Assembly (NCBI GenBank): GCA_001899305.1
Contig: MKWL01000015.1
Location: 1 to 64,000 of the forward strand
Reading direction: 5' to 3'
DNA from: Thiobacillus sp. 0-1251
GTDB taxonomy: Bacteria; Pseudomonadota; Gammaproteobacteria; Burkholderiales; Thiobacillaceae
DNA length: 64,000 nucleotides
How positions within the stretch are numbered: position 1 is the first letter of the stretch; every line of letters starts with the position of its first letter. A program made the translations under genes and the position numbers. Below the pieces are notes generated by a model that was not told where the DNA came from, did not search any database, and was given only the letters and a program-made list of their open reading frames with translations. Of this stretch, positions 1 through 9,166 are shown one piece after another.

Positions 1-100
1 CGGACTCCTTTCGTTGAAGACATCTGATCCCCATCCCCATGAAGACCAGTGACGCCAACTATGGCAACAAAAAGCGGGGGGAGTCCATCCCATCATTCGA

Positions 101-124
101 GAGGGACGCCTATCGGCGCCCCTC
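101..124 (+). terminator. Weak terminator-like hairpin
   Basis: Ten-base arms (101-110 and 115-124) pair with one mismatch around a TATC loop and are followed by AATTT. No gene is visible upstream within the window, so it may end a gene to the left. The U-tract is poor, so this is a weak call. Confidence 0.25.
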
Positions 125-321
125 AATTTCACGTTGACCGGTAAGCGCCGAACACCGGACATTTGGACCAGTCAGCCTGAGAGGCCGCTACGGCCGACAA
201 CCCGACACGTGATGTGTTCTGCTTGGCCGTCCGGTACAGGTCGAAGGCGGACTTTCACACTCCGCCCCAGCTGTCGTAACTTACTTTGCGTATTCCTGGT
301 TACCGAAACCGAAATCGGCCC

Positions 322-560
322 ACCACCTTCCCCTCACCCTCGTCATCGGCAACAAAATCCTCCTTCTGGCCGCAGCGACCCTGTCTACTGCTGCGCCGCG
401 GGCATTTCTTTAGAACCAGTACGCATTCCGCTGTGTCGGGCCAAGTTGGCCGCGGCACTGGCGACATGATCGCCCTCGGGCAAGCTGCCGGGCGTGTGGG
501 TTTTGCTGACGATCTGCAAATGCCTCGACGAACGCCTTCCCGGGAAGTAGCGTAGCCACT
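322..560 (+). pseudogene. Decayed glutathione S-transferase 5' fragment
   Basis: This stretch resembles the first ~240 bases of the intact GST gene at 7625-8284. Bases 336-355 are identical to 7637-7656 (20 of 20), and similarity continues through the region encoding the thioredoxin-fold start, the LLLR motif and the stretch near the CEYLNERFP motif. Small insertions and deletions, a larger gap near 455 and in-frame stops destroy the reading frame. It is a relic of a GST gene, either a duplicate of the downstream gene or a diverged paralogue. The 3' part of the gene is absent. Bases 1-320 otherwise show no gene I can support. Confidence 0.65.
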
Positions 561-664
561 TGACGGGCCGCTTCAGCGTCTGATGAAAGTGATGACGCCA
601 AGTGGAAATTGTTGCAACAGGCTCTACCCTGAAGAAATGTTTCCGGAAGGAGGCGCATCATTAT

Positions 665-829
665 GCGGCCCATTGGCCGCTCGGACGCGCGCCCCACCTG
701 CTCGAAACCAGCGTGCCCGGGGTGTTTGCAGCCGGCGACATCCGCGCAGGCAATATCAAGCGGGTGGCATCCGCTGTCGGCGAGGGATCGATTTCGGTCT
801 CGTTCGTACATCAAGTCCTTCACGAGTAA
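665..829 (+). pseudogene. Truncated thioredoxin-reductase-like flavoprotein, C-terminal remnant
   Basis: About 54 codons ending in TAA at 829 carry the C-terminal signature of thioredoxin reductase-like FAD proteins: the VPGVFAAGDIR motif, which binds the FAD ribityl/phosphate, followed by the A-VGEGSISVSFVHQVL helix. The two nucleotide-binding GxGxxG regions and the CxxC site that should lie ~250-500 codons upstream are missing, and the sequence before 665 does not match the family. It is probably a deletion remnant. In related bacteria a full-length reductase of this kind often sits directly before a UBP zinc-finger gene, as here, so the position is ancestral and the gene has been lost. Confidence 0.7.
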
Positions 830-839
830 AGGAGAAACC

Positions 840-1112
840 ATGGCAGCACAATCCCCCTGCGACCATATCGGCGCGATCACGGCCGTCAAGCATGCGAAAA
901 ACCAGGTATGCGAGGAATGCATCAAGACCGGCGACAGCTGGGTCCACCTGCGGACCTGTCAGACGTGCGGCGCGACCTTGTGCTGCGACAGCTCACCCAA
1001 CCGCCATGCCACCCGGCATGCGCAGATGAGCGGTCATCCGGTGATTGCGTCGGCGGAGCCCGGGGAGCGCTGGCTGTACTGCTATCCGGACGACGCCTTC
1101 GCGGATTACTGA
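840..1112 (+). CDS. UBP-type zinc finger protein
   Basis: A 90-residue protein that is essentially one ZnF-UBP domain. Ordered Cys/His ligands are visible: CDH near residue 7, CxxC around 23-26, CxxC then CC around 39-49, and HxxxxH around 55-65. The tryptophan and arginine typical of the fold (WVHLRTCQTC) are present. In eukaryotes the domain binds free C-terminal GG of ubiquitin; the role of the stand-alone bacterial version is not established. A good ribosome-binding site (AAAGGAG, 829-835) precedes the ATG, 10 bases after the stop of the reductase remnant. The next gene starts 15 bases downstream, which suggests cotranscription. Confidence 0.85.
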   Translation: MAAQSPCDHIGAITAVKHAKNQVCEECIKTGDSWVHLRTCQTCGATLCCDSSPNRHATRHAQMSGHPVIASAEPGERWLYCYPDDAFADY

Positions 1113-1127
1113 GTCGCGCGCGGGCCG

Positions 1128-2981
1128 ATGACCGAAACCCCGGACTTCGCGGCAACGGGCGTACGCCTCGACCGCCCGGTCGACGACGATCTGGACCACA
1201 TCCTCGGCCCTGCGCAGGCGCCGATCACGCTGGTGGAATATGGCAGCTACGCATGCCCGCACTGCCGGGCGGCCAATGAACGCATTACCGAAGTCCGCAA
1301 CCAGCTGGGTGAGCGCCTGCGCTACGTGTTCCGCCATCGGCCGCTGATCGGCAGCGACATCGCGCGTCCTGCGGCCGAATTGGCGGAGTCGGCCGCGAGC
1401 CATGCGCAGTTCTGGGACGCGCACGTGAGCTTGATGACGCGATCGCCTGCCTTGACCGGGGAGGATTTGCAGGCGGTTGCGGACACGCTGGGCCTGACGC
1501 GGATGGATGCCGACATGGCGCACGCAGTGGCCGAGCGCGCACGACAGCGCGTGGCGCGCGACATCGACAGCGCTCAGGCCAGCGGCGTGCGCTACACGCC
1601 GACGTTTTTCATCAACGGGCGCCGTTACGATGGGCCCTGGGACGAGAGTTCCTTTACCGATGCGATGCTGGGCTCGCTCGGGCATCGCGTTCGCACGGCC
1701 GCACTGAGCTTCGCGAGCTGGGCGCCGTCGGCCGGCATCCTGCTGCTGCTGGCCTCCATCCTGGCCATGGTCCTCACCAATTCCCGGCTGGGTGCCGATT
1801 TCGAGGCCTTCTGGCACACCGGATTCGGGTTTGCATTCGGCGAAACCGGCTTCCGGATGTCCTTGCTGCACTGGGTCAACGATGCGCTCCTGACGATTTT
1901 CTTTCTCGTCGTAGGACTCGAAATCAAACGCGAATTCACCGTCGGCCACCTGGCCAGCCGCCGCGCGGCCGCCTTGCCGATTGCGGCCGCAATCGGCGGC
2001 ATGGCGGTGCCGGCGCTCATCTACCTGGCGTTCATCCCGGCGGGCTCGTGGTCGCTTGGCTGGGGCGTGCCGATGGCGACCGATACCGCCTTCGCCGTGG
2101 CCCTGGTCGCGATGCTGGGCGCCCGCGTGCCGGTGGAGCTGCGCATCTTTCTGACGGCGGCGGCCATCGTCGACGACATCGGCGCCATTCTCGTCGTGGC
2201 CATCTTCTATTCCGGCGATCTGCATGCCGGCTATCTCGCCGCCGCAGTCGCACTCACCGGCGTACTGGCCCTGTTGAACCGAGCGGGAATCTATCGTGTC
2301 CTGCCCTACATGCTGACCGGGGTTGCGCTATGGGCCTGCGTGCATGCCGGCGGCCTCCACGCCACCCTGGCCGGCGTCATCCTGGCCGCCTTCATCCCCA
2401 CGCGTCCGCCGCCCGACTACACGACCCTTGCGATGCAGGCCGAAGCGATCCTGACGACCGAGGCCCGACACCGGGGCGAACAGTTCCGCCGCGGGCCGTC
2501 CGTCCCCGCGCTGGAGGCGCTGGATGCGATCCACGATCGCCTGGAATCCCCGGCGGACCGCATGCTGCGCAATGCCGCGCCGCGATCCAGCTATCTGGTG
2601 CTGCCGATCTTTGCCCTGGCGAATGCCGGCGTCCCCATCAGCACGGACGTGTTCAGCCAGCACGGCATGCTCGTGCTCGCCATCGTGGCCGGCCTGTCCG
2701 TCGGCAAGCCGCTGGGTTTCATCCTGGCGTCCGCCCTGGCCGTTCGCATCGGGCTCGCACACAAGCCCGATGCGTATTCCTGGCGACAGCTCGCGGGCGC
2801 CGGAACACTGGCCGGCATCGGCTTCACCATGTCGCTTTTCATCGCCGGGCAGGCGTTCCCGCTTGCCGGCGATTTCGCCGTCGCCAAGATCGCGGTGTTC
2901 GCCGCCTCGGTGTTGTCGTCCGTGCTCGGCGTGGCGATGCTTTGGCGCACGCAGGCGCGTAAAACAGCGCAAGCGGCATAG
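1128..2981 (+). CDS. nhaA: Na+/H+ antiporter NhaA with N-terminal DsbA-like domain
   Basis: A 617-residue fusion. Residues ~20-185 form a DsbA/thioredoxin-like domain with an active-site CPHC ([15 protein letters not shown]) and the cis-proline region [11 protein letters not shown]. Residues ~195-610 are a complete NhaA antiporter with about 12 membrane segments. The conserved [10 protein letters not shown] stretch and the paired aspartates in AIVDDIGA, which match the ion-binding pair of E. coli NhaA, are present. NhaA alone is ~390 residues. NhaA extrudes Na+ in exchange for protons. The thiol domain has no signal peptide, so its topology depends on the first NhaA helix; it may act as a redox sensor or module, which is inference. 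Confidence 0.9.
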   Translation: MTETPDFAATGVRLDRPVDDDLDHILGPAQAPITLVEYGSYACPHCRAANERITEVRNQLGERLRYVFRHRPLIGSDIARPAAELAESAASHAQFWDAHVSLMTRSPALTGEDLQAVADTLGLTRMDADMAHAVAERARQRVARDIDSAQASGVRYTPTFFINGRRYDGPWDESSFTDAMLGSLGHRVRTAALSFASWAPSAGILLLLASILAMVLTNSRLGADFEAFWHTGFGFAFGETGFRMSLLHWVNDALLTIFFLVVGLEIKREFTVGHLASRRAAALPIAAAIGGMAVPALIYLAFIPAGSWSLGWGVPMATDTAFAVALVAMLGARVPVELRIFLTAAAIVDDIGAILVVAIFYSGDLHAGYLAAAVALTGVLALLNRAGIYRVLPYMLTGVALWACVHAGGLHATLAGVILAAFIPTRPPPDYTTLAMQAEAILTTEARHRGEQFRRGPSVPALEALDAIHDRLESPADRMLRNAAPRSSYLVLPIFALANAGVPISTDVFSQHGMLVLAIVAGLSVGKPLGFILASALAVRIGLAHKPDAYSWRQLAGAGTLAGIGFTMSLFIAGQAFPLAGDFAVAKIAVFAASVLSSVLGVAMLWRTQARKTAQAA

Positions 2982-3015
2982 ACTGGCTTCCATCACATCC
3001 GCCTCCGCAGCCGAC

Positions 3016-4164
3016 ATGCACCCCAGCGACTTCAGCGATGAATTTCCGCTCGATCCCGGTCTGATCTATCTCAACCATGCAGCGGTGTCGCCCTGGCCGC
3101 GCCGTACGGCAGAAGCGGTGAAACGCTTTGCCGAGGAGAACCTGCACCAGGGCGGGCGCGATTATCCACGCTGGCTGGAGACGGAAACCCGTTTACGCGA
3201 ACAATGCCGGAGCCTGCTCAACGCCCCTTCCGCTGACGACATCGCGCTCCTGAAAAACACGTCCGAAGCACTGTCCGTCGTGGCGCATGGCCTGACCTGG
3301 CAGGCGGGCGACAACGTGGTCATCAGCGATCAGGAATTCCCCTCCAACCGTATCGTCTGGCAGTCGCTGCAGAACGAAGGCGTGGAAACCCGCTGCGTCG
3401 ACCTATCGCGCGGCGCAACGCCCGAACAGGCGCTCGACGCGTGCATGGACGGGCGCACCCGCCTATTGGCGATCAGTTCGGTGCAGTACGCCAGCGGACT
3501 GCGGCTGGATCTGGCGCAGCTGGGCGAATGCTGCCGCGCGCGCGGCGTGCTGTTCTGCATCGACGCCATCCAGAGCCTGGGCGCGCTACCGCTGGATGTC
3601 CAGGCCTGCGGCGCGGATTTCGCCATGGCCGACGGCCACAAATGGCTGCTCGGGCCGGAAGGCTGCGCGGTGTTCTACGCCCGGGCCGAGGCCCGGGATC
3701 GGCTACGGCTCAGGCAGTACGGCTGGCACATGGTGGAACACCATCTGGATTTCTCCCGCCATGACTGGCAAGCCGCGGCGAGCGCCCGCCGCTTCGAATG
3801 CGGCAGCCCGAACATGCTGGGCATTCATGCCCTGAGCGCGAGTCTTGCGCTGCTGGTCGAGGTGGGCATGGAGATGGTGGCAGGGCGCGTACTTGAAAAC
3901 AGCGCCTGGTTGATGGCGGCCTTGAGCGCACTGCCTGGCGTCGAGATTCTCACCCCGCGTCAGCCCGGACGTTATGCCGGGATCGTCAGCTTCCGCCATC
4001 GCCGCATCGACGCGGCAGACCTGCACCGGCACCTGCTTGCGCGAAACGTGATCTGCGCCCAGCGCGGCGGCGGCGTGCGTTTTTCGCCGCACTTTTACAC
4101 CACCGAGGCGCAATTGGAGGCTGCAGTCACCGCAGTGGCGGAGGCGATTTCCTGCCAGGGCTAA
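3016..4164 (+). CDS. Class V aminotransferase-fold PLP enzyme (EgtE candidate)
   Basis: A 382-residue fold-type I PLP enzyme of the aminotransferase class V / cysteine desulfurase group. Visible features are YLNHAAVSP at the N terminus, the aspartate region FCIDAIQSLGALPLD, and the PLP-binding lysine in the ADGHKWLLGPEG motif near residue 215. The family covers isopenicillin-N epimerases, cysteine lyases and the EgtE C-S lyase, which finishes ergothioneine synthesis by cleaving the hercynyl-cysteine sulfoxide. It ends 6 bases from the convergent egtD gene and no other lyase is nearby, so EgtE is a reasonable but unproven assignment. The open frame extends further upstream inside nhaA; I chose the ATG at 3016 because the domain begins there. 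Confidence 0.8.
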   Translation: MHPSDFSDEFPLDPGLIYLNHAAVSPWPRRTAEAVKRFAEENLHQGGRDYPRWLETETRLREQCRSLLNAPSADDIALLKNTSEALSVVAHGLTWQAGDNVVISDQEFPSNRIVWQSLQNEGVETRCVDLSRGATPEQALDACMDGRTRLLAISSVQYASGLRLDLAQLGECCRARGVLFCIDAIQSLGALPLDVQACGADFAMADGHKWLLGPEGCAVFYARAEARDRLRLRQYGWHMVEHHLDFSRHDWQAAASARRFECGSPNMLGIHALSASLALLVEVGMEMVAGRVLENSAWLMAALSALPGVEILTPRQPGRYAGIVSFRHRRIDAADLHRHLLARNVICAQRGGGVRFSPHFYTTEAQLEAAVTAVAEAISCQG

Positions 4165-4170
4165 CACGTT

Positions 4171-5139
4171 CTAGACGGGTTGCAGGCAATGGACGCTGAA
4201 TAGCGCGTCGTCGTCCTGCCATACGCGCAGGCTGGCCATTCCGGCTTGCGCCGCCAGCGCCTGGAATTCCTCGACGCTGAACTTGTAGGAGTTCTCGGTA
4301 TGGATGCTTTCGCCGGCCTGGAATTCGAAGCAGCAGCCGTCGATCCGGACGCGCTGCGGTGCGGTGGCGACCAGATGCATCTCGATCCTGCCCAGTTGCG
4401 CGTTGTAGAAGGCTTCATGGCGGAAGGCCGCGAGGTCGAAATCGGCATCCAGCTCACGGTTGATCCGCGTCAGCAGGTTCAGGTTGAACTGCGCGGTGAC
4501 GCCCTCGCTGTCGTTGTAGGCGGCATGCAGGCGTGACGGGGCTTTCTTGAGATCGACGCCGATCAGCAGCCGGCCTTCGGGGCCGATGATGTTGGCGATG
4601 CGCCGCAGCAGATCGCAGGCCTGGCCGGGATCGAAATTGCCGATGCTGGAACCGGGGAAGAAGGCTGACCGCCGCTTCGCGGCGACGACACCGGGAAGCG
4701 CGAGCGGCTTTGAATAATCGGTACAGATCGCATGTACCTCCAGTTCCGGATGGTCCCCGGCGATGGCCCCTGCGGACAATCGGAGCGGCTCGCGCGAAAT
4801 GTCGATCGGCGCATAGGTCTGGGGCTGCAGCGCATCGAGCAGCACGCGTATCTTGGTGTCGCTGCCGCTGCCGAGCTCGAACAGCAGGCCGTCGTTGCCC
4901 AGCATGTCGGCCATGTCTTCGCCATGCCGCTGCAGCAGATCGATTTCGGTACGCGTCGGGTAGTATTCCGGCAGCCGGGTGATGGCGTCGAACAGTTGCG
5001 ATCCGCGTTCGTCGTAGAAGAATTTGGGCGACAGCTGCCGAGGGGTCTGGCGCAGTCCGGCAATGACGTCCGAATGGAAGTCCTCCGGCTCGGGATGCAA
5101 ATCATGGAAGTGAAAATTCGGAAGCGCCGTTTCCATCAT
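4171..5139 (-). CDS. egtD: L-histidine N-alpha-methyltransferase EgtD
   Basis: A 322-residue SAM-dependent methyltransferase of the EgtD family. It trimethylates histidine to hercynine, the first committed step of ergothioneine synthesis. The SPKFFYDERGSQLFDAIT start, the YYPTRTE segment and the SAM-binding LLFELGSGSDTK loop are characteristic, as is the GVDLKK segment after the GSSIGNF motif. The start overlaps the stop of egtB by four bases (ATGA), so the two are translationally coupled with egtB first. Length is normal for the family. Confidence 0.92.
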   Translation of the reverse strand: MMETALPNFHFHDLHPEPEDFHSDVIAGLRQTPRQLSPKFFYDERGSQLFDAITRLPEYYPTRTEIDLLQRHGEDMADMLGNDGLLFELGSGSDTKIRVLLDALQPQTYAPIDISREPLRLSAGAIAGDHPELEVHAICTDYSKPLALPGVVAAKRRSAFFPGSSIGNFDPGQACDLLRRIANIIGPEGRLLIGVDLKKAPSRLHAAYNDSEGVTAQFNLNLLTRINRELDADFDLAAFRHEAFYNAQLGRIEMHLVATAPQRVRIDGCCFEFQAGESIHTENSYKFSVEEFQALAAQAGMASLRVWQDDDALFSVHCLQPV

Positions 5140-6422
5140 GCGTCCTCCGCCAGCCGGATTCCCTGGAACTGCCAGCGATCATGAGGATAGAAGAAGTTGC
5201 GGTAGCTGGCGCGGACATGGTCGGCGGCGGTGACGCAGGCGCCGCCGCGCAACACCGTCTGGTTGCACATGAACTTTCCGTTGTATTCGCCAAGCGCACC
5301 GTCGGCCAGGCGAAAGCCCGGATAGGCTTGATAAGGCGAGGCGGTATGCTCCCACACGTCGCCGTACATCTGCAGCAGCCCCTCCCCGGGCAGCGCGGGT
5401 GCCGGATGCAGCCTGCCGCTGTCGCGCAGGTTGCCGCCAACGGCCACTCCGCGCGCCGCGATTTCCCATTCGGCTTCCGTAGGCAGCCGTTTGCCTGCCC
5501 AGGCAGCATACGCGTCCGCTTCGTAGTAGCTGACATGACAGACCGGTTCCTCCAGGTTCAGCGGGCACATCCCGCCGAGCGTGAAGTGCCGCTCTGTCCC
5601 GTCTTGTGATTCCCAGTACAGCGGGCTCGACCAATGCAGGCGCCTTGACGTCGCCCAGCCGTCGGAGAGCCAGAATGCGGGATTGTCATAGCCGCCGTCC
5701 TGCATGAACGCGAGGAACTCGCCGTTGGTCACCGGGCGCGAAGCCAGGCGGAACGCGTTCAGATAGACCCGGTGGCGGGGCTTTTCGTTGTCGTAGGCGA
5801 AGCCGCTACCTTGGTGGCCGATCTCGTGGATGCCCCCGGGAAGTGCGATCCAGTGCAGGGGCGGCGCAGTGGCAGATGAGGTTTCGGGCAGGTCGTCGCG
5901 GTAGGCAGGACGCAACGGATTGGCGCTGAAGTTGAGCTTGATATCGGTCAACAGCAATTCCTGATGCTGCTGTTCGTGGTTGAGGCCGATCTCCAGCCGC
6001 TGCTGCAGGGCCGGCCATACGTCGTCGCCGGCACGCTGCAGCAGGGTCAGCATGTGTTCGTCCACATGCGCCCGGTAACGGATGATGTCGTCGACGTCCG
6101 GACGCGACAGAAATCCGCGTTCCTGACGAGGATGGAATTTTCCGATCTGCTCGTAATAGGAGTTGAATAGATAGCCGAATAGGGGATGGAATTCCGCATA
6201 GCCCGAAAGGTAGACCTTCAGCAGGAAGGTCTCGAAGAACCAGCTCACATGTGCCAGATGCCATTTGGCCGGACTGGCCTCGGGGGCGGTCTGAATCACA
6301 TGGTCCTCGCGCGTCAACGGTGCGCATAGCGCTTCGCTCTGCTGACGCACGTTCAGATAGGCATTCGACCAAACGCTGCGCTGTTCATCCGGCAATGCCG
6401 GCATTGAATCGGGAATGACCAT
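5136..6422 (-). CDS. egtB: Ergothioneine sulfoxide synthase EgtB
   Basis: A 428-residue non-haem iron enzyme that joins hercynine to a cysteine-type thiol and oxidises the sulfur. The N-terminal half is a DinB-like four-helix domain with the iron-binding set: WHLAHVSWFFETF supplies the first histidine and GLNHEQQHQELLLTD holds an HxxxHxE motif. The C-terminal half is a formylglycine-generating-enzyme fold (WEHTASPYQAYPGF, VLRGGACVTAADHVRASYRNF). Whether it uses cysteine or gamma-glutamylcysteine cannot be read directly. No egtA or egtC is present here, which would fit a cysteine-using version. It is the first gene of the egtBD operon. Confidence 0.92.
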   Translation of the reverse strand: MVIPDSMPALPDEQRSVWSNAYLNVRQQSEALCAPLTREDHVIQTAPEASPAKWHLAHVSWFFETFLLKVYLSGYAEFHPLFGYLFNSYYEQIGKFHPRQERGFLSRPDVDDIIRYRAHVDEHMLTLLQRAGDDVWPALQQRLEIGLNHEQQHQELLLTDIKLNFSANPLRPAYRDDLPETSSATAPPLHWIALPGGIHEIGHQGSGFAYDNEKPRHRVYLNAFRLASRPVTNGEFLAFMQDGGYDNPAFWLSDGWATSRRLHWSSPLYWESQDGTERHFTLGGMCPLNLEEPVCHVSYYEADAYAAWAGKRLPTEAEWEIAARGVAVGGNLRDSGRLHPAPALPGEGLLQMYGDVWEHTASPYQAYPGFRLADGALGEYNGKFMCNQTVLRGGACVTAADHVRASYRNFFYPHDRWQFQGIRLAEDA

Positions 6423-6579
6423 GGTTCCTTAATTTGTTTGCTTGAATGTCAGAACATCGCGTGGTCTTTGTCCCGTGCCGGCCTGCCTGGCGGAGGGCCT
6501 TCCGGTGCACACACTGCGACGCATAATCTACTAGGATCATAGTTTGCCGCTTACGCTTGTAAAGTTCGACGGGGGAACC

Positions 6580-7527
6580 ATGGACCGACAGACCACGTCT
6601 CGCACGGAACCCTGGCCCAGCCTGCCGCTTGAGGCCTGGCGCGATACCTATGCAACCTTGCACCTGTGGACCCAGATCGTCGGCAAGATCCGGCTGGTGC
6701 AAAGCCCCTGGGTCAATCATGCCTGGCATGTCACGCTGGTTGTGACGACACGCGGTCTCACCACCACGCCTATCCCGTATGGTACCCGCACGTTCCAGAT
6801 CGATTTCGACTTCATCGCGCATCGATTGACTATACAGTCGAGCGACGGCGGAATGGCGTCCTTCCCGCTCCAGGCGCAATCGGTGGCCGCGTTCTATGCG
6901 CGCCTGATGGCCGAACTGGATGCGCTCCAGCTGCATGTGGAACTTCACCTTCATCCTTGCGAAGTCGCCGACCCCCAACCCTTCGACCAGGACGAAACGC
7001 ACTGTGCCTACGATCCGGAGTTTGCCGCCCGGTTCTGGCAGGTCCTGGTTCAGGCGGACCGGGTATTCAAGCAGTTCCGCGCGCGCTTCATGGGCAAGTG
7101 CAGTCCGGTGCATTTCTTCTGGGGGGCGCCGGACCTGGCCGTGACGCGTTTTTCCGGGCGACCGGCCCCACGGCATCCCGGCGGCATTCCGAACCTGCCG
7201 GACTGGGTGACGAGGGAAGCGTATTCGCACGAAGTCAGCAGTTGCGGATTCTGGCCCGGCGGCGACCCGATTCCCTATGCGGCGTTCTATTCCTACGCCT
7301 ACCCGGAACCTGCAGGCTACGCCAAGGCGAAGGTCGAGCCCGCTGCCGCCTTCTACAGCACCGAGCTTCGCGAATTCATCCTGCCCTACGATGCCGTGCG
7401 ACAGGCGGCGGCACCGGACGAAGCACTGCTCGCCTTCCTGCAAACGACGTATGGCGCTGCGGCCGACCTGGGCGCCTGGGATCGCGCATCGCTCGAACGG
7501 GATGGCGATTCGATCGGCCCAGCCTGA
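6580..7527 (+). CDS. DUF5996 family protein
   Basis: A 315-residue soluble protein of the DUF5996 type. Its pattern is WPSLPLEAWRDTYATLHLWTQIVGKIRL at the start (only the first part is diagnostic), then VHFFWGAPDLAVTRFSGR in the middle and GFWPGGD...AFYSYAYPEP near the end. Function is unknown. The ATG at 6580 is preferred to a TTG at 6544 because a purine-rich GGGGGAA site precedes it by a few bases. It is divergent from egtB across ~155 bases and followed ~100 bases later by the GST gene. Confidence 0.8.
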   Translation: MDRQTTSRTEPWPSLPLEAWRDTYATLHLWTQIVGKIRLVQSPWVNHAWHVTLVVTTRGLTTTPIPYGTRTFQIDFDFIAHRLTIQSSDGGMASFPLQAQSVAAFYARLMAELDALQLHVELHLHPCEVADPQPFDQDETHCAYDPEFAARFWQVLVQADRVFKQFRARFMGKCSPVHFFWGAPDLAVTRFSGRPAPRHPGGIPNLPDWVTREAYSHEVSSCGFWPGGDPIPYAAFYSYAYPEPAGYAKAKVEPAAAFYSTELREFILPYDAVRQAAAPDEALLAFLQTTYGAAADLGAWDRASLERDGDSIGPA

Positions 7528-7624
7528 TAATGTCCAACCGAACAGCACCGCAAGGCTGGGTCGATCCCATGCCTCACCCGCATAGCCTTGCGTTCCATCC
7601 ACATTCATTCCGGATCGATCTGTC

Positions 7625-8284
7625 ATGCCATCGCTTACCCTCGTCATCGGCAACAAGAACTACTCGTCCTGGTCGCTACGGCCCTGGCTGCTGCTGCGCC
7701 AGGCGGGCATTCCCTTCGAGGAAGTGCGCATCCCGCTGTACGCACCCGGATCCACTGAAGAACTGGCGGCATGGTCGCCTTCTGGCAAGGTGCCGGCGCT
7801 GCATGACGGCGACCTCCGGGTATGGGATTCGCTGGCGATCTGCGAATACCTCAATGAGCGTTTTCCGGACAAGCAGTTGTGGCCGGCCGACGCAGCGGCG
7901 CGGGCGGTGGCGCGCGCGGTGAGCGCCGAGATGCACGCGGGCTTTTCCGCGCTGCGCGAGCACATGTCGATGAACATCCGGGCACGGCGCCCGGGCCAGG
8001 GACGCACACCGGAATGCCTGGCGGATGTCGCGCGCATCCTGGCGATCTGGACGGAGTGCCGCGCGCGCTTCGGTGCTGGCGGCGATTTCCTGTTCGGGCG
8101 TTTCGGCATTGCGGATGCGATGTATGCGCCTGTGGTGCTGCGCTTCCAGACCTATGGCGTGGCGCTGGAAGGCGCGGCGCGCGACTATGCGGCGGCGGTG
8201 CTGACGCTGCCGGCGCTGCAGGAATGGGTGGCGGACGGGGTGGCGGAAACCGAACGCATAGCGGCATTCGAACGCGACGAATGA
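7625..8284 (+). CDS. Glutathione S-transferase family protein
   Basis: A 219-residue GST with an N-terminal thioredoxin-fold domain. The NKNYSSWSLRPWLLLR start has the catalytic Ser/Tyr region, SGKVPALHDGD carries the cis-proline, and the glutathione-contacting WDSLAICEYLNE segment follows. The C-terminal domain is all-helical with GRFGIADAMYAPVVLRF. It probably conjugates or reduces electrophiles with glutathione, and the exact substrate is unknown. The 5' end of this gene is echoed by the relic at 322-560. The next small gene starts four bases after its stop. Confidence 0.9.
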   Translation: MPSLTLVIGNKNYSSWSLRPWLLLRQAGIPFEEVRIPLYAPGSTEELAAWSPSGKVPALHDGDLRVWDSLAICEYLNERFPDKQLWPADAAARAVARAVSAEMHAGFSALREHMSMNIRARRPGQGRTPECLADVARILAIWTECRARFGAGGDFLFGRFGIADAMYAPVVLRFQTYGVALEGAARDYAAAVLTLPALQEWVADGVAETERIAAFERDE

Positions 8285-8288
8285 GGCG

Positions 8289-8615
8289 ATGGGACGCCGG
8301 AACCACTATCACGTCTATGTGATCGAGCTGTCGAGCGATGTGCTTTACGAAGGCCGGTTCACGAAAGCCAACCCCGGTTATGTCATGGGCAAGCCCTGTC
8401 TCTATGTCGGGATGACGGGGCTGGATCCCGACGTGCGATTCGACAAGCACAAGGCCGGCATCCAGTCCAACCGATTCGTCAAGGAATACGGCCTGCGCCT
8501 GCTGCCTGAGCTTTATGAGCTCTACGGCCTACTATCGTATGAAAACGCCCGCACCCTGGAGGTTGAACTGGCGATCGATTTCCGCGAAGCCGGATACGGG
8601 GTTTGGCAGGCGTGA
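8289..8615 (+). CDS. Small GIY-YIG-like protein
   Basis: A 108-residue protein with the order HYHVYVIEL, then CLYVGMTG, then FDKHKAG, which fits the GIY-YIG fold: two beta-strand signatures followed by the helix. A conserved glutamate (ENARTLEVELA) lies near the C terminus. It is a single domain with no DNA-binding extension, so nuclease activity is only a family-level guess. It follows the GST gene by four bases and is likely cotranscribed. Confidence 0.6.
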   Translation: MGRRNHYHVYVIELSSDVLYEGRFTKANPGYVMGKPCLYVGMTGLDPDVRFDKHKAGIQSNRFVKEYGLRLLPELYELYGLLSYENARTLEVELAIDFREAGYGVWQA

Positions 8616-8645
8616 TCCGGATGCTGCACGAGACGAGCACCACGG

Positions 8646-9131
8646 TCACGCCTTGTCGGGAACGAACGTCAGCACCGCGCCATTGTTGCAGTAGCGCAGG
8701 CCAGTGGGCTTCGGCCCGTCCTTGAAGACGTGGCCATGATGGCCGCCGCAGCGTGCGCAGTGGTATTCGGTGCGCGGCAGCAGCAGTTTCAGGTCGGTCT
8801 TGGTTTCCACATGGCCGGGAAGCACATCGTAGAAGCTGGGCCAGCCGGTGCCGCTGTCGTATTTGAACCGGGAGGGGAAGAGCGGCAGTCGGCAGGCCGC
8901 GCACACGTACAGGCCACTGCGCGTTTCATGGTCGAGCGGACTGCTGAAAGGCCGCTCGGTCCCCTCCTCGCGCAGGATGTCGTACTGTTCCGGCGTAAGC
9001 CGCCGCTTCCACTCGGCGTTATCGAGAACCAGCCGGTCGATGCGCTCCGCCGCCCAGGACGACCCGGGTAGTACGAGCTGCATGAGCACCGGCGCGCTGG
9101 CCGTCAGTTTGATGAATGTGCGTCTGTCCAT
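8646..9131 (-). CDS. msrB: Peptide-methionine (R)-S-oxide reductase MsrB, Tat-exported
   Basis: A 161-residue MsrB that reduces the R epimer of methionine sulfoxide in proteins. The N terminus MDRRTFIKLTASAPVLM is a twin-arginine signal, so the enzyme should act in the periplasm. Zinc-site cysteines are CAAC and CARC. The catalytic cysteine is in LRYCNNGAVL, and the GTGWPSF motif is intact. The protein lies downstream of msrA on the same strand, 35 bases apart, and the two probably form one transcript. Confidence 0.93.
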   Translation of the reverse strand: MDRRTFIKLTASAPVLMQLVLPGSSWAAERIDRLVLDNAEWKRRLTPEQYDILREEGTERPFSSPLDHETRSGLYVCAACRLPLFPSRFKYDSGTGWPSFYDVLPGHVETKTDLKLLLPRTEYHCARCGGHHGHVFKDGPKPTGLRYCNNGAVLTFVPDKA

Positions 9132-9166
9132 GATGGTTCACCTCGTCCGAACCGGTTCGTATCGGC

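Noticed and set aside
2524-3015. Long N-terminal extension of the class V aminotransferase
   Set aside because: It lies in another frame of the nhaA 3' end, is Arg/Ser/Pro-rich, and the enzyme's homology begins only after 3016.
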